A DNA stretch of 64,000 nt, taken from JACCZR01 sp963830065. GTDB lineage: Bacteria; Actinomycetota; Thermoleophilia; Solirubrobacterales; Thermoleophilaceae. Made by a program: the position numbers and the translations under genes. The DNA is taken from assembly GCA_963830065.1 (NCBI GenBank), contig CAWHLA010000012.1, forward strand, positions 1 through 64,000. Reading direction: 5' to 3'. Positions 32,103 to 40,494 of the stretch are shown in pieces. Within the stretch, counting starts at the first letter, position 1; every line of letters begins with the position of its first letter. The notes below the pieces were generated by a model that saw only the letters and a list, made by a program, of their open reading frames with translations, was not told the origin of the DNA and ran no database searches.

Positions 32103-32962
32103 AGGTCAAGGTGTGGGGCGCCCGCGGGTCGGTTCCGTCACCCGGGCCCGAGACCACCCGCTACGGCGGGAATACCTCCTGTGTGCAGGTGACCGCCGAC
32201 GACGGCACGACCATCGTCCTCGACGGTGGCACCGGCATCCGCAACCTCGGGATGCGCCTTGAGCCCGGCGGCGGTCCGCTGCACATCCTGCTCACGCACC
32301 TGCACCTCGACCACATCCAGGGCCTGATGTTCTTCGCCCCGCTGTTCCGGCCCGAGTCGGATGTCACGATCTGGGGCCCGGCCTCGCCCGAGGCGCCGCT
32401 GATGGACCGGATCGCCCGCTACATCTCGGCACCCCTGGCGCCGGTCGAGGTGCGCGAGTTGCCGTGCCACCTGGAATTCCACGACGCCGAGCCGACCGAG
32501 TGGGAGATCGAGGGCATGAAGGTCAGGGCCGACTCGGTCACCCACCGCGGGCCGACCCTGGGCTACCGGATCGAGTCCGGCGACAAATCGGTCTGTTACA
32601 TCCCCGACCACGAGCCCGGCCTCGGAGTCCCGATCTGCGACACCGAGGACGACTGGATCTCGGGCTTCGGCCTGGCCGAGGGCGCGAGCCTGTTGCTGAA
32701 CGACTGCCAGTACACCGACGACGAGTACAAGAGCCACCTGGGCTGGGGCCACTCGCCGCTGACCGACGCGCTCGAGTTCGGACGCCGCACTCGGGCGGAG
32801 CGGGTGGTGCTGTTCCACCACGACCCCCTGCACACCGACGACTTCCTGGACTCGTTCGGCGCCCAGGCAGCCGAGCAGTTCGAGGAGCTGGGGGGCGACC
32901 CGGCCCAGCTGGAGATGGCCACCGAGCAGGCCGAGATCGACGTAGCGGCGGCGCCGGCGTAG
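32099..32962 (+). CDS. Metallo-beta-lactamase-fold hydrolase (phosphodiesterase-like)
   Basis: A 287-residue MBL protein. MKVKVWGARGSVPSPGPET with YGGNTSCVQV is the start typical of the group containing PhnP, RNase Z-like and cyclic-nucleotide phosphodiesterases. The metal motif THLHLDHIQG is intact, with DHEPG, LLLNDCQYT, HLGWGHS and LFHHDP supplying further ligands. Coupled by overlap to the PAS gene. Substrate unknown; a signalling nucleotide is possible. A terminator-like repeat lies after the gene. Confidence 0.85.
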   Translation: MKVKVWGARGSVPSPGPETTRYGGNTSCVQVTADDGTTIVLDGGTGIRNLGMRLEPGGGPLHILLTHLHLDHIQGLMFFAPLFRPESDVTIWGPASPEAPLMDRIARYISAPLAPVEVRELPCHLEFHDAEPTEWEIEGMKVRADSVTHRGPTLGYRIESGDKSVCYIPDHEPGLGVPICDTEDDWISGFGLAEGASLLLNDCQYTDDEYKSHLGWGHSPLTDALEFGRRTRAERVVLFHHDPLHTDDFLDSFGAQAAEQFEELGGDPAQLEMATEQAEIDVAAAPA

Positions 32963-33024
32963 GGCGGCACGCTCGCCGCCGGCCGAGGCGGCGCGGCCCG
33001 GCGGGCCAGCGGGCCACTCCCGCG

Positions 33025-33075
33025 ACACACACTTTCCCTCCGAAAAGTCCTCAGCCGCCTGAGGACTTTTTTCGA
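33025..33075 (+). terminator. Bidirectional terminator-like repeat, copy B
   Basis: This is the most perfect copy: AAAAGTCCTCAG and CTGAGGACTTTT form a 12-bp stem with a 4-base loop, followed by more T. ACACACACT and CCCTCC precede it, as in the other copies. It sits between the convergent MBL and GNAT genes and could end both transcripts. Confidence 0.8.
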
Positions 33076-33110
33076 ACCGGTGTGCGGTGCGCGCTCACGG
33101 GCGCTTGGGC

Positions 33111-33569
33111 TCAGGCGGCCGCTGCGGGTGCGGTGGCGGCGCGGCGGCTCTCGAGCCGCGCGCGCAGCTTCTCCATCAGCGCGTGCGCCGGGCGGTTGTC
33201 GCCCTGCATCGTGGCTGTGAAGCGCTCGATGCCGTGCGCCACGGCCAGATCGACCAGGTCGTAGCCGATCCGGGTGCCCAGGCCCTGGCCCTGCAGGTGG
33301 TCGGCGATGACGATCGCGATCTCGGCCTCCGCGGGATCCTCGAGGCGCACGAAGCGCCCGACGCCGACCAGATGCCCGTCGGTGTCGATCGCGACCAGGG
33401 CCACGTGGTCGTGGCCGTCGACCTCGGTGAGATAGCGCAGCTCACCGGCGGTGAACCGCGGCTTGGGGGTCAGGAACCGGCGCTGGATGGTGGCGGCGGA
33501 GAGATGGGCCAGACCCCACGTCAGAAGCGCCTTGTCCTCGGGCCGTATGGGGCGGATGCGAACGTCCAT
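33111..33569 (-). CDS. GNAT-family N-acetyltransferase
   Basis: A 152-residue acetyltransferase. IRPIRPEDKALL starts the fold. The acetyl-CoA motif is VIADHLQGQGLGTRIGYDLV, followed by AVAHGIERFTATMQGDNRPA. A low-complexity Ala tail ends the protein. Single-domain GNATs of this type resemble the C-terminal domain of protein lysine acetyltransferases. The gene is monocistronic and convergent with the MBL gene. Confidence 0.87.
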   Translation of the reverse strand: MDVRIRPIRPEDKALLTWGLAHLSAATIQRRFLTPKPRFTAGELRYLTEVDGHDHVALVAIDTDGHLVGVGRFVRLEDPAEAEIAIVIADHLQGQGLGTRIGYDLVDLAVAHGIERFTATMQGDNRPAHALMEKLRARLESRRAATAPAAAA

Positions 33570-33572
33570 GTA

Positions 33573-33590
33573 GTTCGAGGGTGGTCGAAC
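33573..33590. terminator. Short hairpin GTTCGA/TCGAAC between DUF1152 and GNAT
   Basis: GTTCGA, 6-base spacer, TCGAAC. It lies 4 bases before the GNAT start and after the DUF1152 gene on the same strand. It could be a weak terminator or an operator for the GNAT gene. There is no T tract. Confidence 0.35.
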
Positions 33591-33635
33591 CCCGGGCGGC
33601 GATGTGTGCCGGAGGTCACGGACGCAACACCTCGT

Positions 33636-34583
33636 TCACGTGGGCGGCGGCCCCCGCTCGAGGTCCAGCTCGGTCCGGACCCCGAGCCCGTTGAGGATCC
33701 CGTTGGCCTCTTCGAGGCCCTCGGCGTCGCGCACCGCCGCCGCCAGCCGCGCGGCCGACCCCAGCGCGGCCGGGACGTCGAAGAAGAATGTGGCCGCCGC
33801 CATGGCCGACAGCTCGACCGTGCGACGGCCGTCCCGGATGGCGGTGGGGCCGCGGGCGCCGCGGAAGGCGCGCACGGCCTGGGCGCTCGCCTCGGTGGGC
33901 ACCTCGGCGAGGGCGCCCTCCAGCCGCTCGGCGACCGGGCCGGTCAGCCCCCGGACCCCCGCCAGGCCACCTGCCTCGGCTACCTCGCCGAGCCGATCAA
34001 GGGTCTCGGCGGGGGTGAGCTCGCCGTCGCAGCCGATCCCGAACACCGCGCCCAGCACCGGGCGGCCGCGGGCGGCGACCCGGTCGGCCGCGGCGAGCAT
34101 GACGGCGTCGCACAGCGGGCTGCCCAGGCCCGGCTCGTCGCCGTGGGCCAGTGCGTCGCCGCCCACGTCCAGCGCCACCAGCAGGTCGCACCCCAGCTCG
34201 GCCATCGCCACCGCGAGCGCATCGGCCACCGCAACCGGGCCGGGCCAGGGATCAACCAGCACGGTCTCCTCTCCGAGGAAGCGCGACATGTGCGACTCGG
34301 CGAACAGGGTCCCGTCGCCGCGGACGCACGTCTGGGGCCAGGCGGCCAGCACCGGGCCAGACAGCTGACGCGCCCCGTCGATCTCGGCGGCGGTGCGGGG
34401 ACCGGGCCGCGGATCGATCGGCCGGCGCTCCCACGTCACCCCGCCCACCACCGGCGCGGCGCCGTGGAGCAAGCGGCAGGACTCCGCCACGGCCAGGGCG
34501 CCCACCACGTCGCCGCCCCCGCCCGCGCCGATAACCAGAGGCCGCGCCGCGGCTGCCAGCGATGCGTCGGCGTCGGTCACCAA
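33636..34583 (-). CDS. DUF1152-family protein
   Basis: A 315-residue protein starting PLVIGAGGGGDVVGALAVAE, with LLVALDVGGDALAHGDEPGL and SPLCDAVMLAAADR, the glycine-rich blocks of the DUF1152 family. The fold looks nucleotide- or phosphate-binding, but no reaction is established to my knowledge. Its start overlaps the DUF427 gene stop by 7 bases. Confidence 0.82.
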   Translation of the reverse strand: MVTDADASLAAAARPLVIGAGGGGDVVGALAVAESCRLLHGAAPVVGGVTWERRPIDPRPGPRTAAEIDGARQLSGPVLAAWPQTCVRGDGTLFAESHMSRFLGEETVLVDPWPGPVAVADALAVAMAELGCDLLVALDVGGDALAHGDEPGLGSPLCDAVMLAAADRVAARGRPVLGAVFGIGCDGELTPAETLDRLGEVAEAGGLAGVRGLTGPVAERLEGALAEVPTEASAQAVRAFRGARGPTAIRDGRRTVELSAMAAATFFFDVPAALGSAARLAAAVRDAEGLEEANGILNGLGVRTELDLERGPPPT

Positions 34584-35032
34584 CGCAGCGTCCCCGGTGC
34601 TCCCTTGAACGGCCCCACCACGTCGCCGGTTATCCAGCCGCCGTAGAAGCTGCCCGCGTTGGCCTCGACCCGCTCGTCGTCCAGCCAGCAGGCGTCAACC
34701 GACTGCGGGTAGAAGGCCACGTAGTCGCGCAACTGCTCGTAGCCCGGGACGGGCTCGGGGAATGCCCAGGCGGCGGCCTCGGCCCGCCGGTCGCCGACGA
34801 CGAGGTCGAAGTAGACCGCCCGGCCCTTCCACTCGCACAGGCTGCGCCGGGGGTTGAGCTCCAGGTGCGAGACGTCCTCGGGCGGGAAGTAGATCCCGGG
34901 GGCCTGGCTGGTCTCCAGGACGCGTAGCGCGCGCTCGGAGTCGGCCACGGTCACCCCGCCGAGCTCCACCCGCGCCCGCCGCCAGGAGGGCTCCACCCGG
35001 GGTGGGCGGGGGTAGTCCCAGACGGACTCCAC
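34577..35032 (-). CDS. DUF427-family protein
   Basis: A 151-residue protein with the DUF427 features VWDYPRPPRVEP, ALRVLETSQAPGIYFPPEDV, CEWKGRAVYFDLVV and the C-terminal FYGGWITGDVVGPFKG. The fold is a small beta-barrel of unknown role, common in actinobacteria. The GTG start lies one base after the stop of the frameshifted gene upstream, and the DUF1152 gene follows by overlap. Confidence 0.87.
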   Translation of the reverse strand: MESVWDYPRPPRVEPSWRRARVELGGVTVADSERALRVLETSQAPGIYFPPEDVSHLELNPRRSLCEWKGRAVYFDLVVGDRRAEAAAWAFPEPVPGYEQLRDYVAFYPQSVDACWLDDERVEANAGSFYGGWITGDVVGPFKGAPGTLRW

Positions 35033-35033
35033 G

Positions 35034-35421
35034 TCAGCGGGCGATGCAGGTCACGACCCGGTCATCTTGACGCCAGGAGTCCTCCGAGGGAACGAAGAAG
35101 AAGCTTTCGGCGCAGCGCCGCTCGGCCATCGCCAGCACCCGCTTGGGCCCCGGCCAGCGCCCGTCGGGCAGCTGCACCCGCGCGCGCACCTCGTCCCTTG
35201 TGCGGTGAGCGGCAGGGCACGGCCTCCACCGCCACCGACTCGCCGCCCTCCACGCCGCGCACGCAGTCGCCGACCTGCAGGTCGACCACGTCCACCTGCG
35301 TGGCTTCGATCACCCGGCCTCGCTCGTCACGAAGGTCGTCGTCTCCCCGGACCGCGTACCCGGCCGCGAAGCCCCCGCCGGCAGCGACGAGGAGAGCGAG
35401 TAAGGCGAGGGCCCACCGCAT
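35034..35421 (-). pseudogene. Membrane-anchored septum-formation-like protein, frameshifted
   Basis: N-terminal membrane anchor (ALALLALLVAAGGGFAAGYAV) followed by VVDLQVGDCVRGVEGGESV and VEAVPCRSPHK, the Cys-containing beginning of the 'septum formation' (DUF4190-associated) domain. After CRSPHK the frame must change by one base (near 35200) to continue DEVRARVQLPDGRWPGPKRV, LAMAERRCAESFFFVPSEDS, stop at 35034. The four-Cys pattern supports an extracytoplasmic domain. An extra or missing base in AAGGGACGAG is likely. Confidence 0.65.
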
Positions 35422-35442
35422 CGTGGACCCTCGCCCTTCGCC

Positions 35443-36420
35443 TTACTTGATGAAGCCGGCCTCGCGGAGGTAGTCCTTCGCGACCTTCTCCGGCTCCTGC
35501 TTGTCGAGGTCGACGCGCGAGTTCAGCTCGCCCATCACCTTCTCGGTGAGCGGCTTCTGGACGTCCTCGATGACCTTCTGGCCGTCGGGCCCGATCTCCT
35601 CGAACGTCGCGTTGCGCATCAGCAGCGAGACGTTGTAGGGCGGGAAGAGCTGCTTGTCGTCGTCGACCGTCACGTACTTGCCGGTCGTCAGCTCACCGTC
35701 GGTGGTGAAGCCGAAGATGACGTCGGCCGAGCCGTTCTCGATCACGTCGTACTTCTCCTCGGAAGCGACGAAGCCACCGAACTTCAGCCCGTAGGTCTGC
35801 TCCACTCCGAGCAGGCAGTCGATCCGCTTCTTGCACTCCGGGAAGCCCGAGATCTTGAGGTCCTCGGTCTTGCCCTTCAGGTCCGACATGGTCTTCGGCT
35901 GGCCGAGCTTGTTGTACAGGGCCTTGCTCATCGCGAGCCGGTACGTGTTCTCGAACGGCGTCGGCGGCAGCGCGGTGATCTGATCCTTCGCCGCCTGGGC
36001 CTTGACCTGGTCGAAGGCCGCCTGCTTCTCCTTGGGCACCTTCTGCACCGGCACCTTGTAGAACGCGGTCAGCGCGGTTCCCGTGTACTCGGGGTACGCG
36101 TCGACCTCGCCCTGCTTGAGCGCCTTGTAGGCCACGACCTCGGAGCCCAGGTTGAGCTTCTTCTTCACCTTGAACCCGGCCGCCGAGAGCGCGTCGGCGT
36201 AGATGTTGCCGAGGATGTACTGCTCGGTGAAGTTCTTCGAGCCGACGGTGATCGCGGGTTTGGATCCCGCTCCCGAGATCTTCTGGATCTGCTCGCCGCT
36301 GGCGCCGTTCGCGCCCCCGCCTCCGCCGCCCTTCTCGTCGTCATCGTTGCCGCATGCGGCAAGGCCCAGCGCCAGCAGCAGCGCTGCAAAGAGCCCCAAC
36401 ATGATCTTTCGTGCGGTCAT
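35443..36420 (-). CDS. Osmoprotectant (glycine betaine/choline-type) ABC transporter substrate-binding lipoprotein
   Basis: A 325-residue lipoprotein (LFAALLLALGLAACG). The mature part has a Gly-rich linker, then ITVGSKNFTEQYILGNIYA, AYKALKQGEVDAYPEYTGTA, the ProX/OpuBC-OpuCC family signature. It should bind a quaternary amine outside the membrane. ATG 36420 follows GGAGGGAA, and the gene overlaps the permease stop by 4 bases. First to be recognised in the four-gene operon 35443-39260, although last in transcription order. Confidence 0.93.
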   Translation of the reverse strand: MTARKIMLGLFAALLLALGLAACGNDDDEKGGGGGGANGASGEQIQKISGAGSKPAITVGSKNFTEQYILGNIYADALSAAGFKVKKKLNLGSEVVAYKALKQGEVDAYPEYTGTALTAFYKVPVQKVPKEKQAAFDQVKAQAAKDQITALPPTPFENTYRLAMSKALYNKLGQPKTMSDLKGKTEDLKISGFPECKKRIDCLLGVEQTYGLKFGGFVASEEKYDVIENGSADVIFGFTTDGELTTGKYVTVDDDKQLFPPYNVSLLMRNATFEEIGPDGQKVIEDVQKPLTEKVMGELNSRVDLDKQEPEKVAKDYLREAGFIK

Positions 36421-37424
36421 GGTGTAGCTGTTTCCCTCCTTCGTGGCTTCGGCAGAAGGCGCCGGCGTCGCGGCTTGTCTGCCCCCAACTTCAAACCCTC
36501 TGGCGTCACTGCCTTCTGAACCCGCGCGAGCAGGGCCGACACCAGCAGCGTCAGGACACTGACGGCGATGGCGGCGCCCAAGCGCCCGTCCGCGCCGTAG
36601 ACGTTGCCGGAGATGATCGGCGTCCCGAGCGAGTCGACGCTGCCCAGCGGCGCGATCGTGGCCGTGGCGACCACGTTCACCGCGGCGACGCGGATGCCCG
36701 CGAAGATGGTCGGCAGCGAGAGCGGCAGCTCGACTCGCCGGATGATCTCGCTGTGGGTCATGCCCATCCCGCGGGCGGCGTCGACGGAATCGCGCTCGAC
36801 CTGCCGGACTGCGACCCAGGTGTTGGTGAGCACCGGCGGGAGCGCCAGCAGCGCGAGCGAGACCATGATCGGGACGAAGCCCACGCCCACGTAGGCGATG
36901 AACACGGTCAGCAGCACGAGCGTGGGTACGGCCCGCCCCACGTTGGAGATGTTGATGGCCGCGAACTCGCCCTTGCCGTGGTGGCCCAGGTAGAGCCCCA
37001 GGGGAAGCGCGATGCCAATGCCCAGAGCCAACGACGAGGCCGAGAGGGCGATGTGCTTGAGCGTCAGGCTCAGCATCTCCGAGACCCCGCCCACCTCGGT
37101 GTTCGGGTCGAGCTGCGACGGCTGAGGCTTGAAGAGGAACTCGATTGCCCCACCGAAGTCGCTGAAGAACGAGCTCACGCTGATGTCGCTCAGGTCCACC
37201 TGGGCGACGAGCACGAGGATGAGGACCAGCGCCCAGACGCCGGACAGCGCCAGCCCGGCGTACGCGAAGCCGCGGCCTCGCTGGTCGCGGGTCTCTATCC
37301 GGCTGAGGGCGATCAGGGCGAAGGGGATGGCCAGCACCAGCGCGCCCAGCAGCCCCAGAATCGCCGACGCGACTGCGAGGGCGCTCACCGGCCGCCTCTC
37401 GGTCATGGGGACGCCCTTCGCCAC
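36417..37424 (-). CDS. Osmoprotectant ABC permease with N-terminal DUF4190-like membrane domain
   Basis: About 335 residues. Residues 10-75 form a two-helix DUF4190-like unit (ALAVASAILGLLGALVLAIP, then GRGFAYAGLALSGVWALVLI). From about 110 a typical BPD_transp_1 permease begins (LTLKHIALSASSLALGIGIA), with the EAA loop DAARGMGMTHSEIIRRVELP. The fusion is unusual for this transporter class. The C-terminal tail is basic (KPRRRRLLPKPRRRE). The start may be the internal ATG of MTERRPV. Confidence 0.87.
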   Translation of the reverse strand: MAKGVPMTERRPVSALAVASAILGLLGALVLAIPFALIALSRIETRDQRGRGFAYAGLALSGVWALVLILVLVAQVDLSDISVSSFFSDFGGAIEFLFKPQPSQLDPNTEVGGVSEMLSLTLKHIALSASSLALGIGIALPLGLYLGHHGKGEFAAINISNVGRAVPTLVLLTVFIAYVGVGFVPIMVSLALLALPPVLTNTWVAVRQVERDSVDAARGMGMTHSEIIRRVELPLSLPTIFAGIRVAAVNVVATATIAPLGSVDSLGTPIISGNVYGADGRLGAAIAVSVLTLLVSALLARVQKAVTPEGLKLGADKPRRRRLLPKPRRRETATP

Positions 37425-38107
37425 GGCGTCGCCACGCGCTGAGCGAGCAGGATCAGCAGGTCGAGCGCCAGCGCCAAGCCGACTGCCAGTCCTCCGGCCA
37501 CCGCGATGTTCGACTGGAAGCCCTTGTCGCGGGTGATCTCCTCACCGAGGCCGCCGGCTCCGCCGAAGAAGGCGAGCGCGGCCAGCCCCACCGTGGTGGT
37601 GGTGGCGATACGCAGGCCGGCGAAGATCTCGGGCAGCGCCAGCGGCACCTCGACCCGCCACAGCAGCTGGCGCTCAGTCAGCCCCATGCCGCGTCCGGCG
37701 TCGACTGCCTCCTCCGGAACCCCGTCCAGCCCGGTGGTGACGTTCACGAAGATGAAGATCAGCGTGTAGGAGACGAGCGCGATCAAGCCGGTCGTGAAGC
37801 TGAGTCCGGTGACCGGCAGCAGCAGCAGGAACAGGGCCACGCTGGGGATGGCGTAGAGCACCTCGGCCGCTCCGGAGAGAGGCGGGAGCAGCCAGCGCTT
37901 GCGGTGGGCCAGGAGCCCCAGCGCGAACGCGATCACGAAGCCGATGGCCACTGAGCTCAATGTCAGCTCGACGTGCCGTATGAAGGGGTCGACGTAGCGA
38001 TCGAAGTTGTCGGCGATCCAGTCCGGGCAGAAGCCGTTGTTGGCCTCGCAGGTCCCGCCCTGGCGCTTCTCGATCTGGACCTGCGCGAGGTGCAGCCAGT
38101 CAGTCAT
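37403..38107 (-). CDS. Osmoprotectant ABC permease
   Basis: A 234-residue permease: HVELTLSSVAIGFVIAFALG starts the transmembrane domain and DAGRGMGLTERQLLWRVEVP is the EAA loop that contacts the ATPase. An N-terminal extension of about 40 residues contains two Cys (TCEANNGFC). Overlaps the ATPase gene stop by 8 bases, and the next permease start by 22. Confidence 0.92.
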   Translation of the reverse strand: MTDWLHLAQVQIEKRQGGTCEANNGFCPDWIADNFDRYVDPFIRHVELTLSSVAIGFVIAFALGLLAHRKRWLLPPLSGAAEVLYAIPSVALFLLLLPVTGLSFTTGLIALVSYTLIFIFVNVTTGLDGVPEEAVDAGRGMGLTERQLLWRVEVPLALPEIFAGLRIATTTTVGLAALAFFGGAGGLGEEITRDKGFQSNIAVAGGLAVGLALALDLLILLAQRVATPWRRASP

Positions 38108-39260
38108 CGGCCACGAACGCGTCCGCTCCGTGCGGCACCTCTTCCGGCGGCGCCTGCAGGATGTGGCCTATCAGCTCGAGCGAGAGCACCCCGGCGAGGC
38201 AGCCGCGCTCGTCGACCACCGCCCCGTAGCGGGTCTCACTCTCCAGCAGGTCCGAGAGCGCGTCGCGCAGCACGTCGTCGAGCTCGACCAGCGGCTCGGT
38301 CTTCGAGCGGAAGTCGTCGGTCACGCGCTCGCCCGACAGCGCCCGTTCGCTGAGCCAGCCCAGCGGCTTGCCGTCGTCGTCGACGGCCAGCAGGTAGTCG
38401 ATGTCGGCGTCCTGGAGCTTCTCGCGCGCCTCGCCCACCGGCTCGCCGATACGCACGGTGGCCGCCGTCCACAGGTCGATGTCGCGTACCCGCTGTAGCG
38501 CGAGACGCTTCAGCGCGCGGTCGGCGCCGACGAAGTCCTCGACGAACTTGTCCGCGGGGTACATGAGCAGCTCCGCGGGGGTCGCGTACTGCGCCAGGTG
38601 GCCGCCCTGCTTCAGCACGGCGATGCGGTCGCCCATCTTGATCGCCTCGTCGATGTCGTGGGTGACGAAGACGATCGTCTTGCGCAGGTCCTTCTGCAGG
38701 CGCAGGAACTCGTTCTGCAGGCGCTCGCGGTTGATCGGGTCGATTGCGCCGAACGGCTCGTCCATGAGCATCAGCGGCGGATCCACCGCTAGGGCCCGCG
38801 CCACGCCGATGCGCTGACGCTGGCCGCCCGAGAGCTGCGCGGGGTAGCGGTCGCGCGTCTCGGCCGGGTCGAGCGAGACCAGCTCCAGCAGCTCGTCCAC
38901 CCGGGAGCGGATCCGGTCCCCGTCCCAACCCAAAAGACGTGGGACGGTGGCGATGTTCGAACCCACCGTCAGGTGGGGGAACAGGCCGATCTGCTGGATC
39001 GCGTAGCCGATCTCTCGGCGCAGCTCGGAGGGATCGCGCTCGGCCACGCTGCCGTCGTCCAGCAGGATGTCGCCGCTGGTCATGTCGATCATGCGGTTGA
39101 CCATCCGCATGGCCGTGGTCTTGCCGCACCCGGACGGGCCGACCAGGACGCAGATCTCGCCCGAGGGGACGGTGAGCGAAAGCTCGTTCAACGCGGGCTC
39201 CTCCTGCCCCGCATAGCGCTTGGTGGCCTTGCGGAACTCGAGAGTCGCTGCCTCAGGCAA
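38100..39260 (-). CDS. Osmoprotectant ABC transporter ATP-binding protein with CBS domains
   Basis: A 386-residue ATPase: Walker A VGPSGCGKTTAM (residues 40-51), signature LSGGQRQRIGVARAL, Walker B LMLMDEPFGAIDP, switch His FVTHDIDEAI. From about residue 255 two CBS motifs follow (IGEPVGEAREKLQDADIDYL and ETRYGAVVDERGCLAGVLS), which in OpuA-type systems sense ionic strength. First gene of the operon; start TTG 39260. The preceding base region shows no clear ribosome site. Confidence 0.94.
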   Translation of the reverse strand: MPEAATLEFRKATKRYAGQEEPALNELSLTVPSGEICVLVGPSGCGKTTAMRMVNRMIDMTSGDILLDDGSVAERDPSELRREIGYAIQQIGLFPHLTVGSNIATVPRLLGWDGDRIRSRVDELLELVSLDPAETRDRYPAQLSGGQRQRIGVARALAVDPPLMLMDEPFGAIDPINRERLQNEFLRLQKDLRKTIVFVTHDIDEAIKMGDRIAVLKQGGHLAQYATPAELLMYPADKFVEDFVGADRALKRLALQRVRDIDLWTAATVRIGEPVGEAREKLQDADIDYLLAVDDDGKPLGWLSERALSGERVTDDFRSKTEPLVELDDVLRDALSDLLESETRYGAVVDERGCLAGVLSLELIGHILQAPPEEVPHGADAFVADD

Positions 39261-39280
39261 CGCGCATCACGCGCGGCAGG

Positions 39281-39622
39281 CTACTGCGCCGGCTCTCTTG
39301 GGGTAGTCCTCGACGCCTTGACGTCTGCGTTGGCCAGCCGGTCGAGCTCGCGCCGCAGGTCGGCCCGCAGGCCGGCGACCTCGGCTTCGTCGACCTCGGG
39401 ATCGGCTTCCGCCGAGGCCACGATCGCCGCGGCCAGGCTCTCGTTGGCGGCGTTGAGCTCGCGCTCGGCCGCCTCGCGGTCGTTGGTCCCGCGCAGGTCG
39501 AGGGCCCGGTCGCGCGCATCGCGTGCGAGCGGTGCCAGGCGCTCACGATCGTCGGTCCCCATGCGCAGCCAGCGGCTGTGCAGCGTGCGAGCCAACCGGA
39601 CCGGGAGCGAGACGAAGCCCAT
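39281..39622 (-). CDS. Small helical conserved hypothetical protein
   Basis: A 113-residue soluble, charged, helical protein: MGFVSLPVRLARTLHSRWLR, ALDLRGTNDREAAERELNAA, EADPEVDEAEVAGLRADLRR. Regular heptads suggest a coiled coil. No known domain is recognised. It lies 20 bases upstream of the transporter operon on the same strand and could be co-transcribed. Confidence 0.7.
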   Translation of the reverse strand: MGFVSLPVRLARTLHSRWLRMGTDDRERLAPLARDARDRALDLRGTNDREAAERELNAANESLAAAIVASAEADPEVDEAEVAGLRADLRRELDRLANADVKASRTTPREPAQ

Positions 39623-39656
39623 GCGCCCGACATGGTCCCCGGGGCGGCGGACAGAC

Positions 39657-40109
39657 TCAGATCGCGGCGTTCAGCTCCTGCAGGAGACCCCGCAGGCGGC
39701 GCATCTTCGCCTCGCCCAGGAGCTCGGTCCACTCAGCCTCGAGCTCGGCCACAACCTCGCGGGCGATCGCGTAGAGCTCGCCGCCGCGCGCGGTGGCCGT
39801 GACCAGCTTGGCCCGGCGGTCGGCCGGGTCCGGCACCCGCTCCACGTAGCCGTGGCGCTCGAGGTGGGCCACCAGCTCGGCCATCGACTGCTTGGTCACG
39901 CCGGCGCGTTCGGCCAGCACCTGCACCCGGGTCCCGTCGTCGTCGAGGAACTGGAAGACGTTGCCGTGGGGCGGGCGGACATCCGGGTGACCGCGCTCGG
40001 CGAAGCGCTCGTGGAGGACGGCCGAGCCCTTGCGGAAGGGCTCGCGCAGCAGAATCGCGAGGTTCTCGGGCGCTGCGGGGGCGGGGGTCTGGGGGAGCGG
40101 CGTTGACAT
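39657..40109 (-). CDS. MarR-family transcriptional regulator
   Basis: A 150-residue regulator: GTRVQVLAERAGVTKQSMAE is the helix-turn-helix, LVAHLERHGYVERVPDPADR plus RAKLVTATARG the wing with conserved D-P-x-D-R-R. It diverges from a small barrel protein, and two matching palindromes lie in the 85-base intergenic region, one beginning 3 bases before its ATG. Autorepression is therefore likely. Confidence 0.9.
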   Translation of the reverse strand: MSTPLPQTPAPAAPENLAILLREPFRKGSAVLHERFAERGHPDVRPPHGNVFQFLDDDGTRVQVLAERAGVTKQSMAELVAHLERHGYVERVPDPADRRAKLVTATARGGELYAIAREVVAELEAEWTELLGEAKMRRLRGLLQELNAAI

Positions 40110-40111
40110 TC

Positions 40112-40164
40112 GACAGGCTGCCTGTCTATGCTACTGGCTCTGCGTTAGACAGGTGACCTGTCTA
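40112..40164. promoter_or_regulatory. Two operator copies GACAGG-N3-CCTGTC
   Basis: Site 1 (40112-40126) is GACAGG, CTG, CCTGTC. Site 2 (40146-40164) is TAGACAGG, TGA, CCTGTCTA with longer arms. Their centres are 36 bases apart. Both lie between divergent marR and the 40195 gene and are probably MarR binding sites controlling both. Confidence 0.78.
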
Positions 40165-40194
40165 CAGACTCCGACGGAAAGAAGGACCCACCTG

Positions 40195-40494
40195 ATGGCC
40201 TACCTCACCATCACCCGAATCTCCGGCGAGCCGGACGAGCTGATCGAGGGCTACCGGCGTTCCTCCGAGGTGATGCCGGCGGTCGGCCGCGACCACGGCC
40301 TGATCCTCCACGCCGCCGCCAAGACCGACGAGGGGCTCCTGATCGTCAACCTCTGGCCCTCCAGGGAGGGCTCGGAGGCCGCGGCCGCCGACCCGCGGAG
40401 GCGGGGCGAGGTCGAGCGGCACGGCCTGGACCCGAGCCGGTTCAGCCGCGAGCACCACGAGCTCGAGACCTACGACGTGATGGCACAGCTAGGC
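40195..40494 (+). CDS. Small dimeric alpha/beta-barrel-like protein, natural stop apparently lost
   Basis: ATG 40195 follows GAAGGA. The first 100 residues (MAYLTITRISGEPDELIEGY, GLILHAAAKTDEGLLIVNLW, HHELETYDVMAQ) look like an antibiotic-biosynthesis monooxygenase-type (ABM) fold. The frame then continues without a stop through the antisense of the next gene to 41367, which is not credible as protein. TGA and TAG occur in the other frames at about 40480-40492, so a one-base indel near the end is likely. The end given is the probable true end. Controlled by the MarR operators. Confidence 0.55.
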
